In this document: positions 1-9,149 of the stretch, one piece after another
Position numbering within the stretch: position 1 is the stretch's first letter
Layout: each line of letters begins with the position of its first letter
Virus record (IMG/VR): IMGVR_UViG_3300015371_000055
Span: 1 to 51,361 of that record
Origin: a virus
DNA: 51,361 nt
Strand: one strand, 5' to 3'
Notes under the pieces: generated by a model
What the model was told of the DNA's origin: nothing
The model's database searches: none
Seen by the model: the letters and a program-made list of their open reading frames with translations, nothing else
Position numbers and translations under genes: made by a program

Positions 1-3000
1 AACTCCACCTACGACTTCATGTCGAAGTTGGCGGACAGCCGCGGGTGTGTGTTGCGGTTCGACGAGTTCGGCCAGCTGAACATTGATGTGCGGGACCCGG
101 ACCCGGGTTCGGCGCCGGTCTATTCGATCGCGCCGGGACAAACCGGAAACCTGATCAAAGCCAGCCGGAAGACCACCCGCGACGGCTACTACAACATCGT
201 TGTCGCCTACGGCTCCGATCCGGCCGCCCCGACCGGCTACCGGTTGGCGTACAACAACGACCCGAACAGCCCGCTGCGGTGGGACTCCCAGTACGGCGCC
301 GCCGCCCGCTACTACGCCTCCCCGCTGCTGCGTACCCCGCAGCAGGCCGCGGACGCCGCCGCGGCGGTGCTGTCCCACTACACCGGTTTGCCCACCACCT
401 TGGGCTTGTGGACGGTGCCGAACCCGGCGCTCCGACCGTTGGACGCGATCCAGGCGAAGATCACCGGTCTGGCTGAGACCCACATCGTCGACACCGTCAC
501 CATCCCGCTCGCGATCGCCGGCGCCGGACCGGTGGAGATCGCCACCCGCACCCTGAACGAGGTGTTGATCCCGGAGACGGTCGACGGCACCAGCAGCGGC
601 GGCTCCGACACCGGCACCGACCAGCCCACCCCGGCGCAGATCGCGCAGGAGAAAGCGTTCGAGCTCACCTCCACGGCAGAAAACAGCACTGTGCAGTGGT
701 GGAACCAGTTCTCCTACCTCGAAGACATCGGCGACGGCCGCGGCTACACCTGCGGCATCGCCGGGTTCACCTCCGCCACCGGCGACCTGCTCGAGGTCGT
801 ACAAAGCTACGCCTCCACCAAACCGGGCAACGTCCTGGCGCCGTTCATCCCCGGCCTGACCACCTGCGCCAACGCAGGCATGGGCGGCACCGCGTCCACC
901 CTGGCCAACACGAACCTGGGCACCCCGTTCAAAACCGCGTGGGCCACCGCTGCCGCGGACACCGTGTTCCAGACGGTGCAGATCAACTACCGCAACCAGG
1001 TGTACTGGACGCCGGCGTTCAACATCGCAGTCGGCGACGCACTGTCCAACCTCGGTTTGGCCATCTACTACGACACCTCGATCAACCACGGCATGGGGTC
1101 GCCGGACGAGAACGACGGCAGCTTCGACGACATCTACGCGGCCGCCGACGTGAACGCGAACCAGGCCGCCCGCCTCATCCTGATCCGCATCCGCTCGGGG
1201 CAGACCATCCTTGAGGACTGGACGTGGCCGGGCGCACCAGCGGTGGTGGGCACCTACAACGACACCCTGCAAACGGCATGGACCGGGGCCGGGTCCCCGG
1301 ACGCGGCGACCTGGCTGGAGCAGTACTGGCTGACCGCGTTCCTCGCCGCCCGCGGCGCGGTGCTCACCGCGTGGGGTGACAACCCGTCCGACGGCCGCAT
1401 CCACATGTTCACCGTGCTGATGGCCACCGGGAACATGACCCTGACCACCCCTTTTACGTGGTCGGTGTACGGCGACACCTACACCATGTCGACCGACCAG
1501 TTCCCCTACGGCTGGGTCGGCGGCAACTCGGGTGGTGGGTCGGTCACCTTCCCCAACCCCGGGGTGGCGCACAACATCGGCTCCGCCCCGGGCCAGAACT
1601 CGTTCAACCTGGGGGTGGGGTTCGACGGCGACCCGACGTTCGGCACCACCCACCACGACTTCTCCCGCGACGAGATCGCCGCCGGGCTGATTGTGCCCGG
1701 CTACTACGAGCTCAACCCGGCCGGTGAAGTTGTGATGACCGCCCACCCCGGCGGCGGCAAGACCAGCAGCAAAACCTCATATTCGCGGGTGGAGTACCGC
1801 GAACTCGAGCGGGACGGCACCACCAAGATGGCGTTCAACCCGTCCGTGGGACGCCACTACATCAAGGGCCGGTCCGAGGTCAACGCCCTGTCGGCGAAGA
1901 AGCCGCAGGTTGTGCTGGCGCAGATGCACAACAGCAGCGACGACACCGCCATGGTGTACATCAACAACCAGACGCAGGTGTTGGCGAAGGTCAACGGCAC
2001 CAGCATCGGCACGTTGGGCACGCACACGGTTGGCGGCGCCCTCCACGACTGGATGATCGAACTCGTCGATGGGACGATCAACTTTTATTGGGACGACCTG
2101 ACCACCGTCAAACTGTCCTCGACCGCGTTCAAAAACGTCACCGCAGGCCAGTACTTCAAATCCGGCAGCTACATGCAGTGGAACCTGTCCAATGGGGACG
2201 CCACGCTGTGCCCGGTCCGGCTCGTCGGCCTCGAGCACTGGCACAGCGTCACCCCCAAGTCGCCAACGCCGTGGCCGCAGCCCGCCCGCCCCGCCAGCAC
2301 CACCGGCGGCACCACCGGCGGCACCGGCGGCGGAACCGGAACCGGCAGCGGCGGCTTCGCCGCGCGCCTGTTCGTGGCCACCACCGGCAGTGACGGCAAC
2401 AGTGGCCTGTCCAAGACCCTGGCCAAGGCCACCATCGCCGGGGCGTTGGCCGCGGCGAACCCGGGTGACACCATCAGCGTCGGCGCGGGCACCTACACCG
2501 GCAACATCACCATCGGCGCCGGCGGCACCTCAGGCGGCGGCTACATCACCATCCGGTCGGAAACGCCGCGGGCGGCGATCATCTCCGGTACCGGATCCGG
2601 TAGCCAGTCCGCTGTGCAGATCAACGCCGGCTACATCCGGCTACAGGATCTGACCATCACCGGCACCTCCAGTTCCGGGGTGCGGTACGGCGTCGACGTC
2701 GAAGCCAGCAACGTCGAAGTCAAAAACTGTCACATCTACCAAATCTGCCAGTTCCGCACCGAAGGAACCTCGTTCCAAGGCGGCGCCGGGATCAACTTCG
2801 ACCAGCCGTCCTACAGCAACATCTCCATCGACGGCAACGAAATCCACGACATCGGCCCCGGTGTCGGCGTCGAACAACTCGTGCACGGCATCTACTGCGG
2901 TGTCGCCGGAACCAACTTCCGCATCACCAACAACCTCATCTACGACTGCGAAGACTTCGGCGTCCACGAATACCCCACCAGCAGCGCATCCGGCATCGAG

Positions 3001-4110
3001 GTCGTCAACAACACCATCTCCGGGTGCGGCCGCGGCATCCTCCAAGGCAAAAACGGTGTCGTCCGCAACAACATCGTCTACAACTGCCAATCCTCCAACT
3101 ACGACATCCGCGAAACCGGGAACACCGTCTCCAACAACTTCTCCGGAGGCGGCGGCAACACCACCGGCATCACCGGCGTCGCCGCCGGGGTGGACGTCAA
3201 GTTCAACAACATCACCGGACTCGACTTCCGCCTCCAACCCACCTCACCAGCGCTCAACGCAGGCACCGCCACCAGCGCCCCGCCCCGGGACATCGTCGGC
3301 ACCCTCCGCCCACAAGGCTCCGGCATCGACGCAGGCTGCTACGAAATGCCCATCGGATCCACCACCACCGGCGGCACCACCACCGGCGGCGGATCGACCG
3401 GGACCGGATCCACCGGTGGCGCCTCCAACGCCGACGATGGTGTTGAGGCCGCGAAGCTGCTCGGCTGGGGCGCTGTCATCGACGGCGACGAATTTAGCTA
3501 TTCGGGTGCGCCAAATTCGCGCTGGGAAATGTACGACGGTCCTGGACATGACGGAAACGGGATTCGCACACCGTCTGCGTACAGTGTCGCCAACGGGATT
3601 TTGACCTGCACCGGCACCGCTGGTGGCGCCACCGGCGGCATGGCGTTCGGTGGACGCTCATCAAAGTTTTGGCGTGTGGAGTGGCGGGTCCGGACCTACT
3701 CGATCAATCCCAAGGGCTCTGGGCATCGCTACCACGCCGTGCTAATTCTGTGGCCGGATTCGGATCAATGGCCGCAGGGCGGTGAGGACGATTTCTACGA
3801 GGTAGATTGCGAGGACGGCGCATTTACTGCGTACATCCACGTACCCGGAAACGACGGATCGAACCAGTATGCCTACGAAAAGATTCGGTCGCTGGACCTG
3901 GAAAACTGGCACAACATTGCGTTCGAGCGGGCTAAGACCGGTGTGACCTGCTGGATCGATGGCCAGCAGGCGTTCAAGATTACCGATTCAAAGGTCCAAG
4001 TGCCCGGCCCACTTCATATCACCACACAGCTTGACAATTTCTTCGGAAGTGGTATGGAACCGGCCAAAATGGAACATCAATGGGTGAGGATCTACAATCC
4101 GCCTGCGTAG
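1..4110 (+). CDS. Multidomain tail protein with GH46 chitosanase, PL7-like, beta-helix and GH16 modules (5' end outside window)
   Basis: The frame is open from base 1, so the true start lies upstream; the first ATG is at 19. Bases 1-600 resemble the C-terminal part of actinophage minor tail or baseplate-hub proteins. Bases ~640-1490 match GH46 chitosanases: Glu codon at 679 (STAENS) and Asp codon at 733 (DIGDGRGYT) have the same 18-residue spacing as Glu22/Asp40 of the Streptomyces N174 enzyme. Bases ~1540-2270 look like a PL7 alginate-lyase fold: RVEYRE (1786), QMH (1921) and YFKSGSYMQ (2152). After a Gly/Thr linker comes a right-handed beta-helix (~2356-3350). After a second linker comes a GH16 domain (~3435-4107) with catalytic pattern E-x-D-x-x-E (EDDFYE, 3784-3801). 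The likely role is host glycan degradation or binding at the tail tip. The GH16 part uses visibly more A/T-ending codons than the rest. Confidence 0.85.
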   Translation, partial: NSTYDFMSKLADSRGCVLRFDEFGQLNIDVRDPDPGSAPVYSIAPGQTGNLIKASRKTTRDGYYNIVVAYGSDPAAPTGYRLAYNNDPNSPLRWDSQYGAAARYYASPLLRTPQQAADAAAAVLSHYTGLPTTLGLWTVPNPALRPLDAIQAKITGLAETHIVDTVTIPLAIAGAGPVEIATRTLNEVLIPETVDGTSSGGSDTGTDQPTPAQIAQEKAFELTSTAENSTVQWWNQFSYLEDIGDGRGYTCGIAGFTSATGDLLEVVQSYASTKPGNVLAPFIPGLTTCANAGMGGTASTLANTNLGTPFKTAWATAAADTVFQTVQINYRNQVYWTPAFNIAVGDALSNLGLAIYYDTSINHGMGSPDENDGSFDDIYAAADVNANQAARLILIRIRSGQTILEDWTWPGAPAVVGTYNDTLQTAWTGAGSPDAATWLEQYWLTAFLAARGAVLTAWGDNPSDGRIHMFTVLMATGNMTLTTPFTWSVYGDTYTMSTDQFPYGWVGGNSGGGSVTFPNPGVAHNIGSAPGQNSFNLGVGFDGDPTFGTTHHDFSRDEIAAGLIVPGYYELNPAGEVVMTAHPGGGKTSSKTSYSRVEYRELERDGTTKMAFNPSVGRHYIKGRSEVNALSAKKPQVVLAQMHNSSDDTAMVYINNQTQVLAKVNGTSIGTLGTHTVGGALHDWMIELVDGTINFYWDDLTTVKLSSTAFKNVTAGQYFKSGSYMQWNLSNGDATLCPVRLVGLEHWHSVTPKSPTPWPQPARPASTTGGTTGGTGGGTGTGSGGFAARLFVATTGSDGNSGLSKTLAKATIAGALAAANPGDTISVGAGTYTGNITIGAGGTSGGGYITIRSETPRAAIISGTGSGSQSAVQINAGYIRLQDLTITGTSSSGVRYGVDVEASNVEVKNCHIYQICQFRTEGTSFQGGAGINFDQPSYSNISIDGNEIHDIGPGVGVEQLVHGIYCGVAGTNFRITNNLIYDCEDFGVHEYPTSSASGIEVVNNTISGCGRGILQGKNGVVRNNIVYNCQSSNYDIRETGNTVSNNFSGGGGNTTGITGVAAGVDVKFNNITGLDFRLQPTSPALNAGTATSAPPRDIVGTLRPQGSGIDAGCYEMPIGSTTTGGTTTGGGSTGTGSTGGASNADDGVEAAKLLGWGAVIDGDEFSYSGAPNSRWEMYDGPGHDGNGIRTPSAYSVANGILTCTGTAGGATGGMAFGGRSSKFWRVEWRVRTYSINPKGSGHRYHAVLILWPDSDQWPQGGEDDFYEVDCEDGAFTAYIHVPGNDGSNQYAYEKIRSLDLENWHNIAFERAKTGVTCWIDGQQAFKITDSKVQVPGPLHITTQLDNFFGSGMEPAKMEHQWVRIYNPPA
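2299..2355 (+). repeat. Gly/Thr linker-coding repeat, copy 1
   Basis: Simple repeats of ACC/GGC codons join the PL7-like domain to the beta-helix in the first tail gene. Near-identical DNA occurs again at 3361-3420, so the two copies flank the beta-helix and could act as recombination points. Confidence 0.7.
3361..3420 (+). repeat. Gly/Thr linker-coding repeat, copy 2
   Basis: ACC/GGC codon repeats separate the beta-helix from the GH16 domain. The copy shares the string CACCGGCGGCACCACC with the linker at 2299-2355. Confidence 0.7.
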
Positions 4111-4736
4111 TCCCGCATGATGTGGGCGTAGCGTCGATGGGCTTCCTCCTGCCAGGTCTCGCCTCGACACCGTTGGAAGCCGTCACGTCCGCGGTTGTAA
4201 CGGGTCCGTTCGCGCCCTTGTTGTCGCAGCCGCTCGTCGTGCAGAGCGTTGGCTAGCGACAATTTGCAGGCCAAGCAATTGCGCCCGGCGCTGGACGCGA
4301 CGAGGTTGGGTGCGACGAGCAGGTGGCCGAGCTCGTCGCGCTTTTTTCGGGCCTGGACGTGGTTACCGTTCTCCACGTTGTCGTCGGAGTTCTCTGAGTA
4401 CGTGCCCCAGCGTAGGTTCTCGATGTGGTTGTGGGCGGGGTCATCGTCCTCGTGCAGGCCGTTCGGCTTGTCGGGCGGCGGTTCCCCCTTGAAGGCTCTT
4501 AGGACGAGCCGGTGGACCTTGACAGCCGTGAGGTTCCCGCGCCCGTCCGCGAGTTGGACGCTCCGGTATCCGTGGGGCTTGACGACGCTGAGCTTTAGCA
4601 TCCGCCCCTTCCGCAGGGTGCGGGTGCCGAACCGGTTGCCGCAGTATGCGTCGAGGCTGCGGACGCGGCCGTGAGAGCTGACCTCGTAGCGGTCTTCGTA
4701 GCCGGGGACCGGTCGCCACTCCTCGGGGGTGGTCAC
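4092..4736 (-). CDS. NUMOD4/HNH homing-type endonuclease
   Basis: A 214-residue protein. The N-terminus (EEWRPVPGYEDRYEVSSHG) is the NUMOD4 DNA-binding motif of phage HNH endonucleases. The HNH core follows (VHRLVLRAF, then HNHIENLRWGTYSEN), with a basic C-terminal tail. The GTG start at 4736 overlaps the stop of the upstream gene as GTGA, which decides the start over a longer upstream frame. It lies opposite to the tail genes and its 3' end overlaps the first tail gene by 19 bp, so it looks like an inserted selfish gene. The precise target is unknown. Confidence 0.85.
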   Translation of the reverse strand: MTTPEEWRPVPGYEDRYEVSSHGRVRSLDAYCGNRFGTRTLRKGRMLKLSVVKPHGYRSVQLADGRGNLTAVKVHRLVLRAFKGEPPPDKPNGLHEDDDPAHNHIENLRWGTYSENSDDNVENGNHVQARKKRDELGHLLVAPNLVASSAGRNCLACKLSLANALHDERLRQQGRERTRYNRGRDGFQRCRGETWQEEAHRRYAHIMRDYAGGL

Positions 4737-5026
4737 AGCAACTCCCGATGGAGCTTGGTGAGACTGATCTCGCCGTCGACGTAGGCCCAGAAGGCGGTTG
4801 TGCAACCTTCCTCACCTGCGACGAAGCGGGAGTTGAGCAGTACGTCGATCGCCGTGTTCCAGCGCTCCTCGCTGGCGCGCCGGTCGTGCGCACTCCGGCG
4901 AACATCACACGCTCGGTCGTTTCGACACTCCCACGTGTCGTTGTCTCCGCCAGCCGGGAAGTAGCTGCGCTTGCTTGTGCCGATCCGGTGACAAATGCGG
5001 CATTCATAGAACTTCAACGGGTTCAT
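4733..5026 (-). CDS. Small zinc-ribbon-like protein
   Basis: A 97-residue protein of unknown function with an N-terminal Cys set (ECRICHRIG and ECRNDRACD) that could bind zinc. It is first in a two-gene operon with the HNH endonuclease (GTGA overlap). The ATG at 5026 is chosen because a GTG at 5035 lies inside the predicted -10 box. With the promoter at 5034-5062 the mRNA would be nearly leaderless. Confidence 0.65.
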   Translation of the reverse strand: MNPLKFYECRICHRIGTSKRSYFPAGGDNDTWECRNDRACDVRRSAHDRRASEERWNTAIDVLLNSRFVAGEEGCTTAFWAYVDGEISLTKLHRELL

Positions 5027-5033
5027 GCCTTGC

Positions 5034-5062
5034 ACTGTACCTCACTCTAGATACTTGTCCAA
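5034..5062 (-). promoter_or_regulatory. Sigma70-type promoter for the HNH operon
   Basis: On the minus strand: TTGGAC (5062-5057), a 17-bp spacer, then TACAGT (5039-5034). The ATG at 5026 is only 7 nt after the -10 box, as expected for a leaderless transcript. Confidence 0.6.
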
Positions 5063-5077
5063 GAGGAGGTGCGGCGT

Positions 5078-5329
5078 ATGTCCGCTGAGCTGTCCCGCCT
5101 GTTCCAGCCCCCCACCGTCGGTGTTGGCCTGCCGTTGCTGATGCAGGGCACCTGTACCGCCTGGGATCCGGCCACCTCCCGTTCGACGGTGGTGGTGGGT
5201 GGGGTGGCGACCTACACGAACGCCCCCATCTTGAACGGTGCTTTGGCGACGATGGGTGTCGGCGCTGTTCTGGTGATTTTTTCGACTGCCGGGCCGATCA
5301 TTTTGGGCCGTCTCACCATCCCTGTCTGA
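5078..5329 (+). CDS. Small tail-module protein, function unknown
   Basis: An 83-residue, beta-rich, hydrophobic protein. AGGAGG at 5064-5069 fixes the ATG at 5078 rather than the GTG at 5069. It sits between the HNH operon and the tail-fibre genes and ends just before the next SD. Size and position suggest a small virion or baseplate part; I do not recognise a family. Confidence 0.65.
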   Translation: MSAELSRLFQPPTVGVGLPLLMQGTCTAWDPATSRSTVVVGGVATYTNAPILNGALATMGVGAVLVIFSTAGPIILGRLTIPV

Positions 5330-5346
5330 CCTGAGGAGTTTCGAAA

Positions 5347-6066
5347 TTGGCTGACACGGGTGGGCTGTTCAGTCTGCGCTACCAAACTTTGGCGGACGCC
5401 CCGGACGGCGCCGGTTTGGGTGAGCATTTGGCGACGGACACGGCGGGTTGGTTGTCGCGGAAGTATCCGGTGGCCAACGCCGCGGCTCGGGTCGCGTTGT
5501 CTGGGCTGGGTACCGGGTTTCAGGTTATCCAGGCCGATGATGACTCGGAGTGGACGTGGAACGGGTCGGCGTGGCAGGCCGTGTCCGCCGGCACTGGGGG
5601 TGGTGGGGGCGGCGGCGGCGGGTCGGGCCTGTTCATCGAGGGCCAGTACCGGGCGGCCGGGAATCAGTCGATCCCGAACGGCACGGACACGGTGGTCGGG
5701 TTCGGCACCACCGAAACGGCGTCGGCGGCGGTCACGAGGGCCACGTCAGGAACGGGCCACAAGTTCACTTTGGCCAACACCGCCACGTACGCGATCACGG
5801 CGGTGGTCCGGTTCGCTGCCGGTACGGCGGGGTCGCGGTTCATCGAGTTGCGGGACGCGGCGCAAACCACCGGCTATGTCGCGTCTGGTGGGCAGGGTGG
5901 GCCTGCGGCGGCGACCCGCACGTTCTCGCTGACGAAGGGGTTCACGGCGGGCACCGAGCTCGTGGTGATTGCGGCCCAGTCGTCTGGGGGGGCGCTGTCC
6001 ACGGACTATCAGGGCACCTCGCCGACCGTGTACCGGGTGCGTTTGACTATCGTGCAGTTGGGCTGA
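5347..6066 (+). CDS. Minor tail protein with C1q-like C-terminal domain
   Basis: A 239-residue protein starting with TTG after GAGGAG (5334). The first ~80 residues are a phage fibre-type anchor, ending in the bridging motif WTWNGSAWQAV. A run of nine glycines follows. The rest (~95-239) is a beta-sandwich reminiscent of the C1q/TNF-like domains at the tips of phage fibres. It overlaps the next gene by 1 bp (TGATG). It likely forms a trimeric tail appendage. Confidence 0.7.
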   Translation: MADTGGLFSLRYQTLADAPDGAGLGEHLATDTAGWLSRKYPVANAAARVALSGLGTGFQVIQADDDSEWTWNGSAWQAVSAGTGGGGGGGGGSGLFIEGQYRAAGNQSIPNGTDTVVGFGTTETASAAVTRATSGTGHKFTLANTATYAITAVVRFAAGTAGSRFIELRDAAQTTGYVASGGQGGPAAATRTFSLTKGFTAGTELVVIAAQSSGGALSTDYQGTSPTVYRVRLTIVQLG

Positions 6067-6452
6067 TGTTTACGCAGGTCACGGTCACCCGCGACTACGA
6101 CTTCGCCGACGGCGCCGACCCGTCTGGCACGGTGTCGTTCACGTTGTCGGAGTGGCTGGTGAACGGGGTGACCGTGCCCGCTGCGGCGGTGACGACTGCG
6201 TTGGATGTGGATGGCCGGATCAGTGTGGTGTTGTTCGCGAACACCGACCCGGCCACCGACCCGGCCGGCAGCTACTACGTGGTGCGGGAAGACATCGCCG
6301 GTCAGCCTCGCCGCACCTACCGGATGATCGTCCCGCACGATGTGGGATCGCCCCTGGACCTGTCCGCCCTGGCCGGAGCCTACCCATCGGTTCTTACCGT
6401 TACGGGCGGCTACGGCGGCGGCGGCTACGGCACCACCGGATACGGAGACTGA
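6066..6452 (+). CDS. Tail adaptor protein, copy 1 (short)
   Basis: A 128-residue protein with an Ig-like or carbohydrate-binding-like beta-sandwich. Its first ~100 residues are clearly paralogous to the protein at 8461 (shared VTVTRDYD, LDVDG, ANTDPAT and GSYY). The C-terminus is a Gly/Tyr-rich tail (GGYGGGGYGTTGYGD). It directly precedes a beta-helix protein, so it may be the connector that attaches the fibre. It starts with TGATG overlap. Confidence 0.7.
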   Translation: MFTQVTVTRDYDFADGADPSGTVSFTLSEWLVNGVTVPAAAVTTALDVDGRISVVLFANTDPATDPAGSYYVVREDIAGQPRRTYRMIVPHDVGSPLDLSALAGAYPSVLTVTGGYGGGGYGTTGYGD

Positions 6453-6455
6453 CCC

Positions 6456-8414
6456 TTGCCTGTCACTGAGCCCTCTCTCGGCGCCACCGGCTGGAACACG
6501 TGGGGCCACGACGTCACCACCATCGTCAACACTGTGGAGACGGCGGATGCGCGGCTGGACGCGCTCGAGGCCGGCGCGGTCGGTGCGGTCACGTCGGTGA
6601 CGGCGGCGAACGCCACAGTCACCGTTGGGGGTACCGGTACTGCGCCCACGGTAGCGGTGGGCACGATCGCCGAATCGCAGGTCACTAACCTGGTCACCGA
6701 CCTGGCCGCGAAGTTGGTGAAAGCCTCCAATCTGTCCGACTTGGCCAATACGGCGACGGCGCGCACCAACCTCGGGTTGGCCCCGATCGCGGCGTCGGGG
6801 TCGGCGACGAACCTATCCACCGGGACGGTGCCGACCGCCCGGTTGGGGTCGGGGGTCGCGTCCAGCACCACGTTCCTGCGGGGTGACCAAACGTGGGCCA
6901 CCCCGCCCAGCGGCGGCGGCACCGGATGGTCGGTGTTCGTCAACGACGTGGGCGGGTTGGGTGACGGCACCACAGACGAGACGACCACCCTGCAGGGCAT
7001 CATCAACGCCAACGCCGGGAAGGTTCTGTCGTTTAACCCGACCGGGGTGTATCTGGTGCAGCAACTGCTGCTGCCCTCCAACACTCATCTCGAACTGAAC
7101 GGTTGCACGATCCGGCGGATCATCAACACCACCGGCGCCACGAACGGTGCCACGATCCGCAACACCAACCAGGGCCCGACCAGCACCGACGTCAACATCA
7201 CCGTGCGGGGCGGCACCATCGATGCCCGCAACGACTCGTCGGGGCGTCCCTGGAGCCTGAACGGGGTCACCGGGCTGCGGGTGCAGGACATGACGATCGC
7301 CCGGGGGGCGGCGATCTTCGCGGACTGGATGTTCCACTTCGAGAACTGCACCACTGTCAGGGTGGACAACTGTCGGGTGACCGGTGGCACCGAGGTCGGT
7401 GAGGACGGCTGCCACATCAAGTCGACCACCGACATGGTGGTGACCAACTGCATCTTCGAGGCCGGGGATGACGCCCTGGTGTTGGTGCACGAGTTCGACC
7501 AGGTCCGCCCGATCAAGGACATCACGATCTCGAACTGTGTGCTGGCCTCCCAGAGCGCGAACGCGCTGAAGATCGCCGTGCATGCCGACGAAACCATGGC
7601 GATCGAGAACGTGACGATCTCCAACATCGCGATCCGGCCGCCCGCCACGACTCCGGCCGGGAACTGCGTCACCATCGAGGACATCACCGACACCGGGCTG
7701 CTGCGTCGGGTCTCCGTGTCGGATGTGGTGATCGACGCGACCGGGTATCCGGGAAACGCGGTCACCATCCTGAACGTGGTCGACTCCGAGTTCTCCAACT
7801 GGCGCATCTACGGGGCGTCGGATCGGTCGATCATCGTGACCAAGGGTCAGCGGCTCAAGTTCACCGACATCGTCTGTGACACCCCGAACGGGGCCACCGG
7901 CAACCCACATTGGTACCTCACCGGCGGATGTGTCGACATCCAGCACATCGGCTGCGTCGTCAAGGCCGCCTCCATCCAGGGCTGGGTCATAGACACCACC
8001 GGCACCCGCGACATCAGCTTTGTCGGCTGCCAGGCCCTCACCAACACCCAACAGGCGTGGAACATCACCTACGCCGCACGCGTGTCACTGGTCGGCTGCA
8101 CCGTCCGCGGCGGCTCCGCCCCGATCATCTGCGACGCCACCCACCCGCCCACCGACCTCAAAGTGGTGGGCTGCAACTTCTCCGGCTACTCGGGTGGTGC
8201 GGTCATCACGAACCCGCCCACCACGTTCGAGTACGTCGGCAACACCGACGACCAGGCCCGCGGCAACCAACTGTCGAACACCAAGCTCGGGTTTTTCGGC
8301 ACCACCCCGGCGGCGAAACCCACCGTCACCGGCGCGAAGGGCGGCAACGCGGCATTGACATCGCTGTGCACCCAACTGGCGGCGCTGGGTTTGATCACCG
8401 ACACCACCAGCTGA
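6456..8414 (+). CDS. Tail fibre / beta-helix depolymerase-like protein (GH28-like fold)
   Basis: A 652-residue protein, TTG start, GGAG at ~6445. Residues 1-150 carry tail-fibre stalk motifs (SNLSDLANTATARTNLGL; TFLRGDQTWATP). Residues ~160-600 form a right-handed beta-helix with GH28-type landmarks: GEDGCHIKS, EAGDDALVLV (the Asp-Asp pair) and NALKIAV. The C-terminus (KLGFFGTTPAAKPTVTGAKG) is the common actinophage fibre terminus. The likely role is receptor binding and/or polysaccharide cleavage. The full polygalacturonase NTD and HG motifs are not evident, so activity is uncertain. Confidence 0.8.
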   Translation: MPVTEPSLGATGWNTWGHDVTTIVNTVETADARLDALEAGAVGAVTSVTAANATVTVGGTGTAPTVAVGTIAESQVTNLVTDLAAKLVKASNLSDLANTATARTNLGLAPIAASGSATNLSTGTVPTARLGSGVASSTTFLRGDQTWATPPSGGGTGWSVFVNDVGGLGDGTTDETTTLQGIINANAGKVLSFNPTGVYLVQQLLLPSNTHLELNGCTIRRIINTTGATNGATIRNTNQGPTSTDVNITVRGGTIDARNDSSGRPWSLNGVTGLRVQDMTIARGAAIFADWMFHFENCTTVRVDNCRVTGGTEVGEDGCHIKSTTDMVVTNCIFEAGDDALVLVHEFDQVRPIKDITISNCVLASQSANALKIAVHADETMAIENVTISNIAIRPPATTPAGNCVTIEDITDTGLLRRVSVSDVVIDATGYPGNAVTILNVVDSEFSNWRIYGASDRSIIVTKGQRLKFTDIVCDTPNGATGNPHWYLTGGCVDIQHIGCVVKAASIQGWVIDTTGTRDISFVGCQALTNTQQAWNITYAARVSLVGCTVRGGSAPIICDATHPPTDLKVVGCNFSGYSGGAVITNPPTTFEYVGNTDDQARGNQLSNTKLGFFGTTPAAKPTVTGAKGGNAALTSLCTQLAALGLITDTTS

Positions 8415-8460
8415 CCCCGGCCTTTTGTCCACGCTTCCGTTCCTGAACTGAGAGGGAGTC

Positions 8461-9132
8461 GTGGCCTTCACCACTGTGACCGTCACCCGCGACTACGACC
8501 TGGCCGACGGCACCGACCCCACCGGCTCCGTCACGTTCACCCCCACCACCCCGATGGTGAATGGGGCGACGGTGGTCGCGGCCCCGGTGGCTGCCCGCCT
8601 CGACGTGGACGGGCAGCTGTCGATCCAACTGGCCGCGAACACCGACCCGGCGACCATCCCCACCGGCAGCTACTACCTGGTCAAAGAGGCCATCGCCGGG
8701 GTTGCGCGGTCCTACTACGTGCAGATCCGCCACGACCTCGGGTCCACGATCGACCTGTCCACCCTGGACACGATCACCTCGGTGACCGCCCCAGACTCGG
8801 TCACGCTGGCCACCTTGTTGGCCGCGAAGCAGCCGCTGTCCACGATGCTCACCCGCATCGCCGCCGCACCGATCACGGTCACCTACGCCGCCTCCATCAC
8901 CCTCGATGCGTCGACCAGCTGCGTGTTCCGGGTGATCGCCACCGGCGACCTCACCCTGGCTGACCTCACCAACGGCGTCGATGGGCAGCAGGTGAGCTTC
9001 GAAGTGCTGGCCTCCGGCGGTACCCGCACCCTGACGATCACCGGAGGTGAGGTGGTCGCGATCAGTTCCGGCCAATGGTGGCGTGGCGCCTTTCGCTACA
9101 ACGCGGCCATCACCACCTGGCTGCTCGCCTGA
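8461..9132 (+). CDS. Tail adaptor protein, copy 2 (long)
   Basis: A 223-residue protein, GTG start after GAGAGGGAG. Residues 1-105 are paralogous to the protein at 6066. The extra ~115 C-terminal residues form a predicted beta domain (ITVTYAASITLDASTSCVFR; GGTRTLTITGG) of a kind seen in phage fibre proteins. It again sits immediately upstream of a beta-helix protein, repeating the gene order at 6066-8414. Confidence 0.7.
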   Translation: MAFTTVTVTRDYDLADGTDPTGSVTFTPTTPMVNGATVVAAPVAARLDVDGQLSIQLAANTDPATIPTGSYYLVKEAIAGVARSYYVQIRHDLGSTIDLSTLDTITSVTAPDSVTLATLLAAKQPLSTMLTRIAAAPITVTYAASITLDASTSCVFRVIATGDLTLADLTNGVDGQQVSFEVLASGGTRTLTITGGEVVAISSGQWWRGAFRYNAAITTWLLA

Positions 9133-9149
9133 CCCCCTAGGGAGCCCGC

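Noticed and set aside
6813-8051. 412-residue open frame on the minus strand
   Set aside because: Shadow of the beta-helix gene at 6456-8414; no SD and no recognisable domain.
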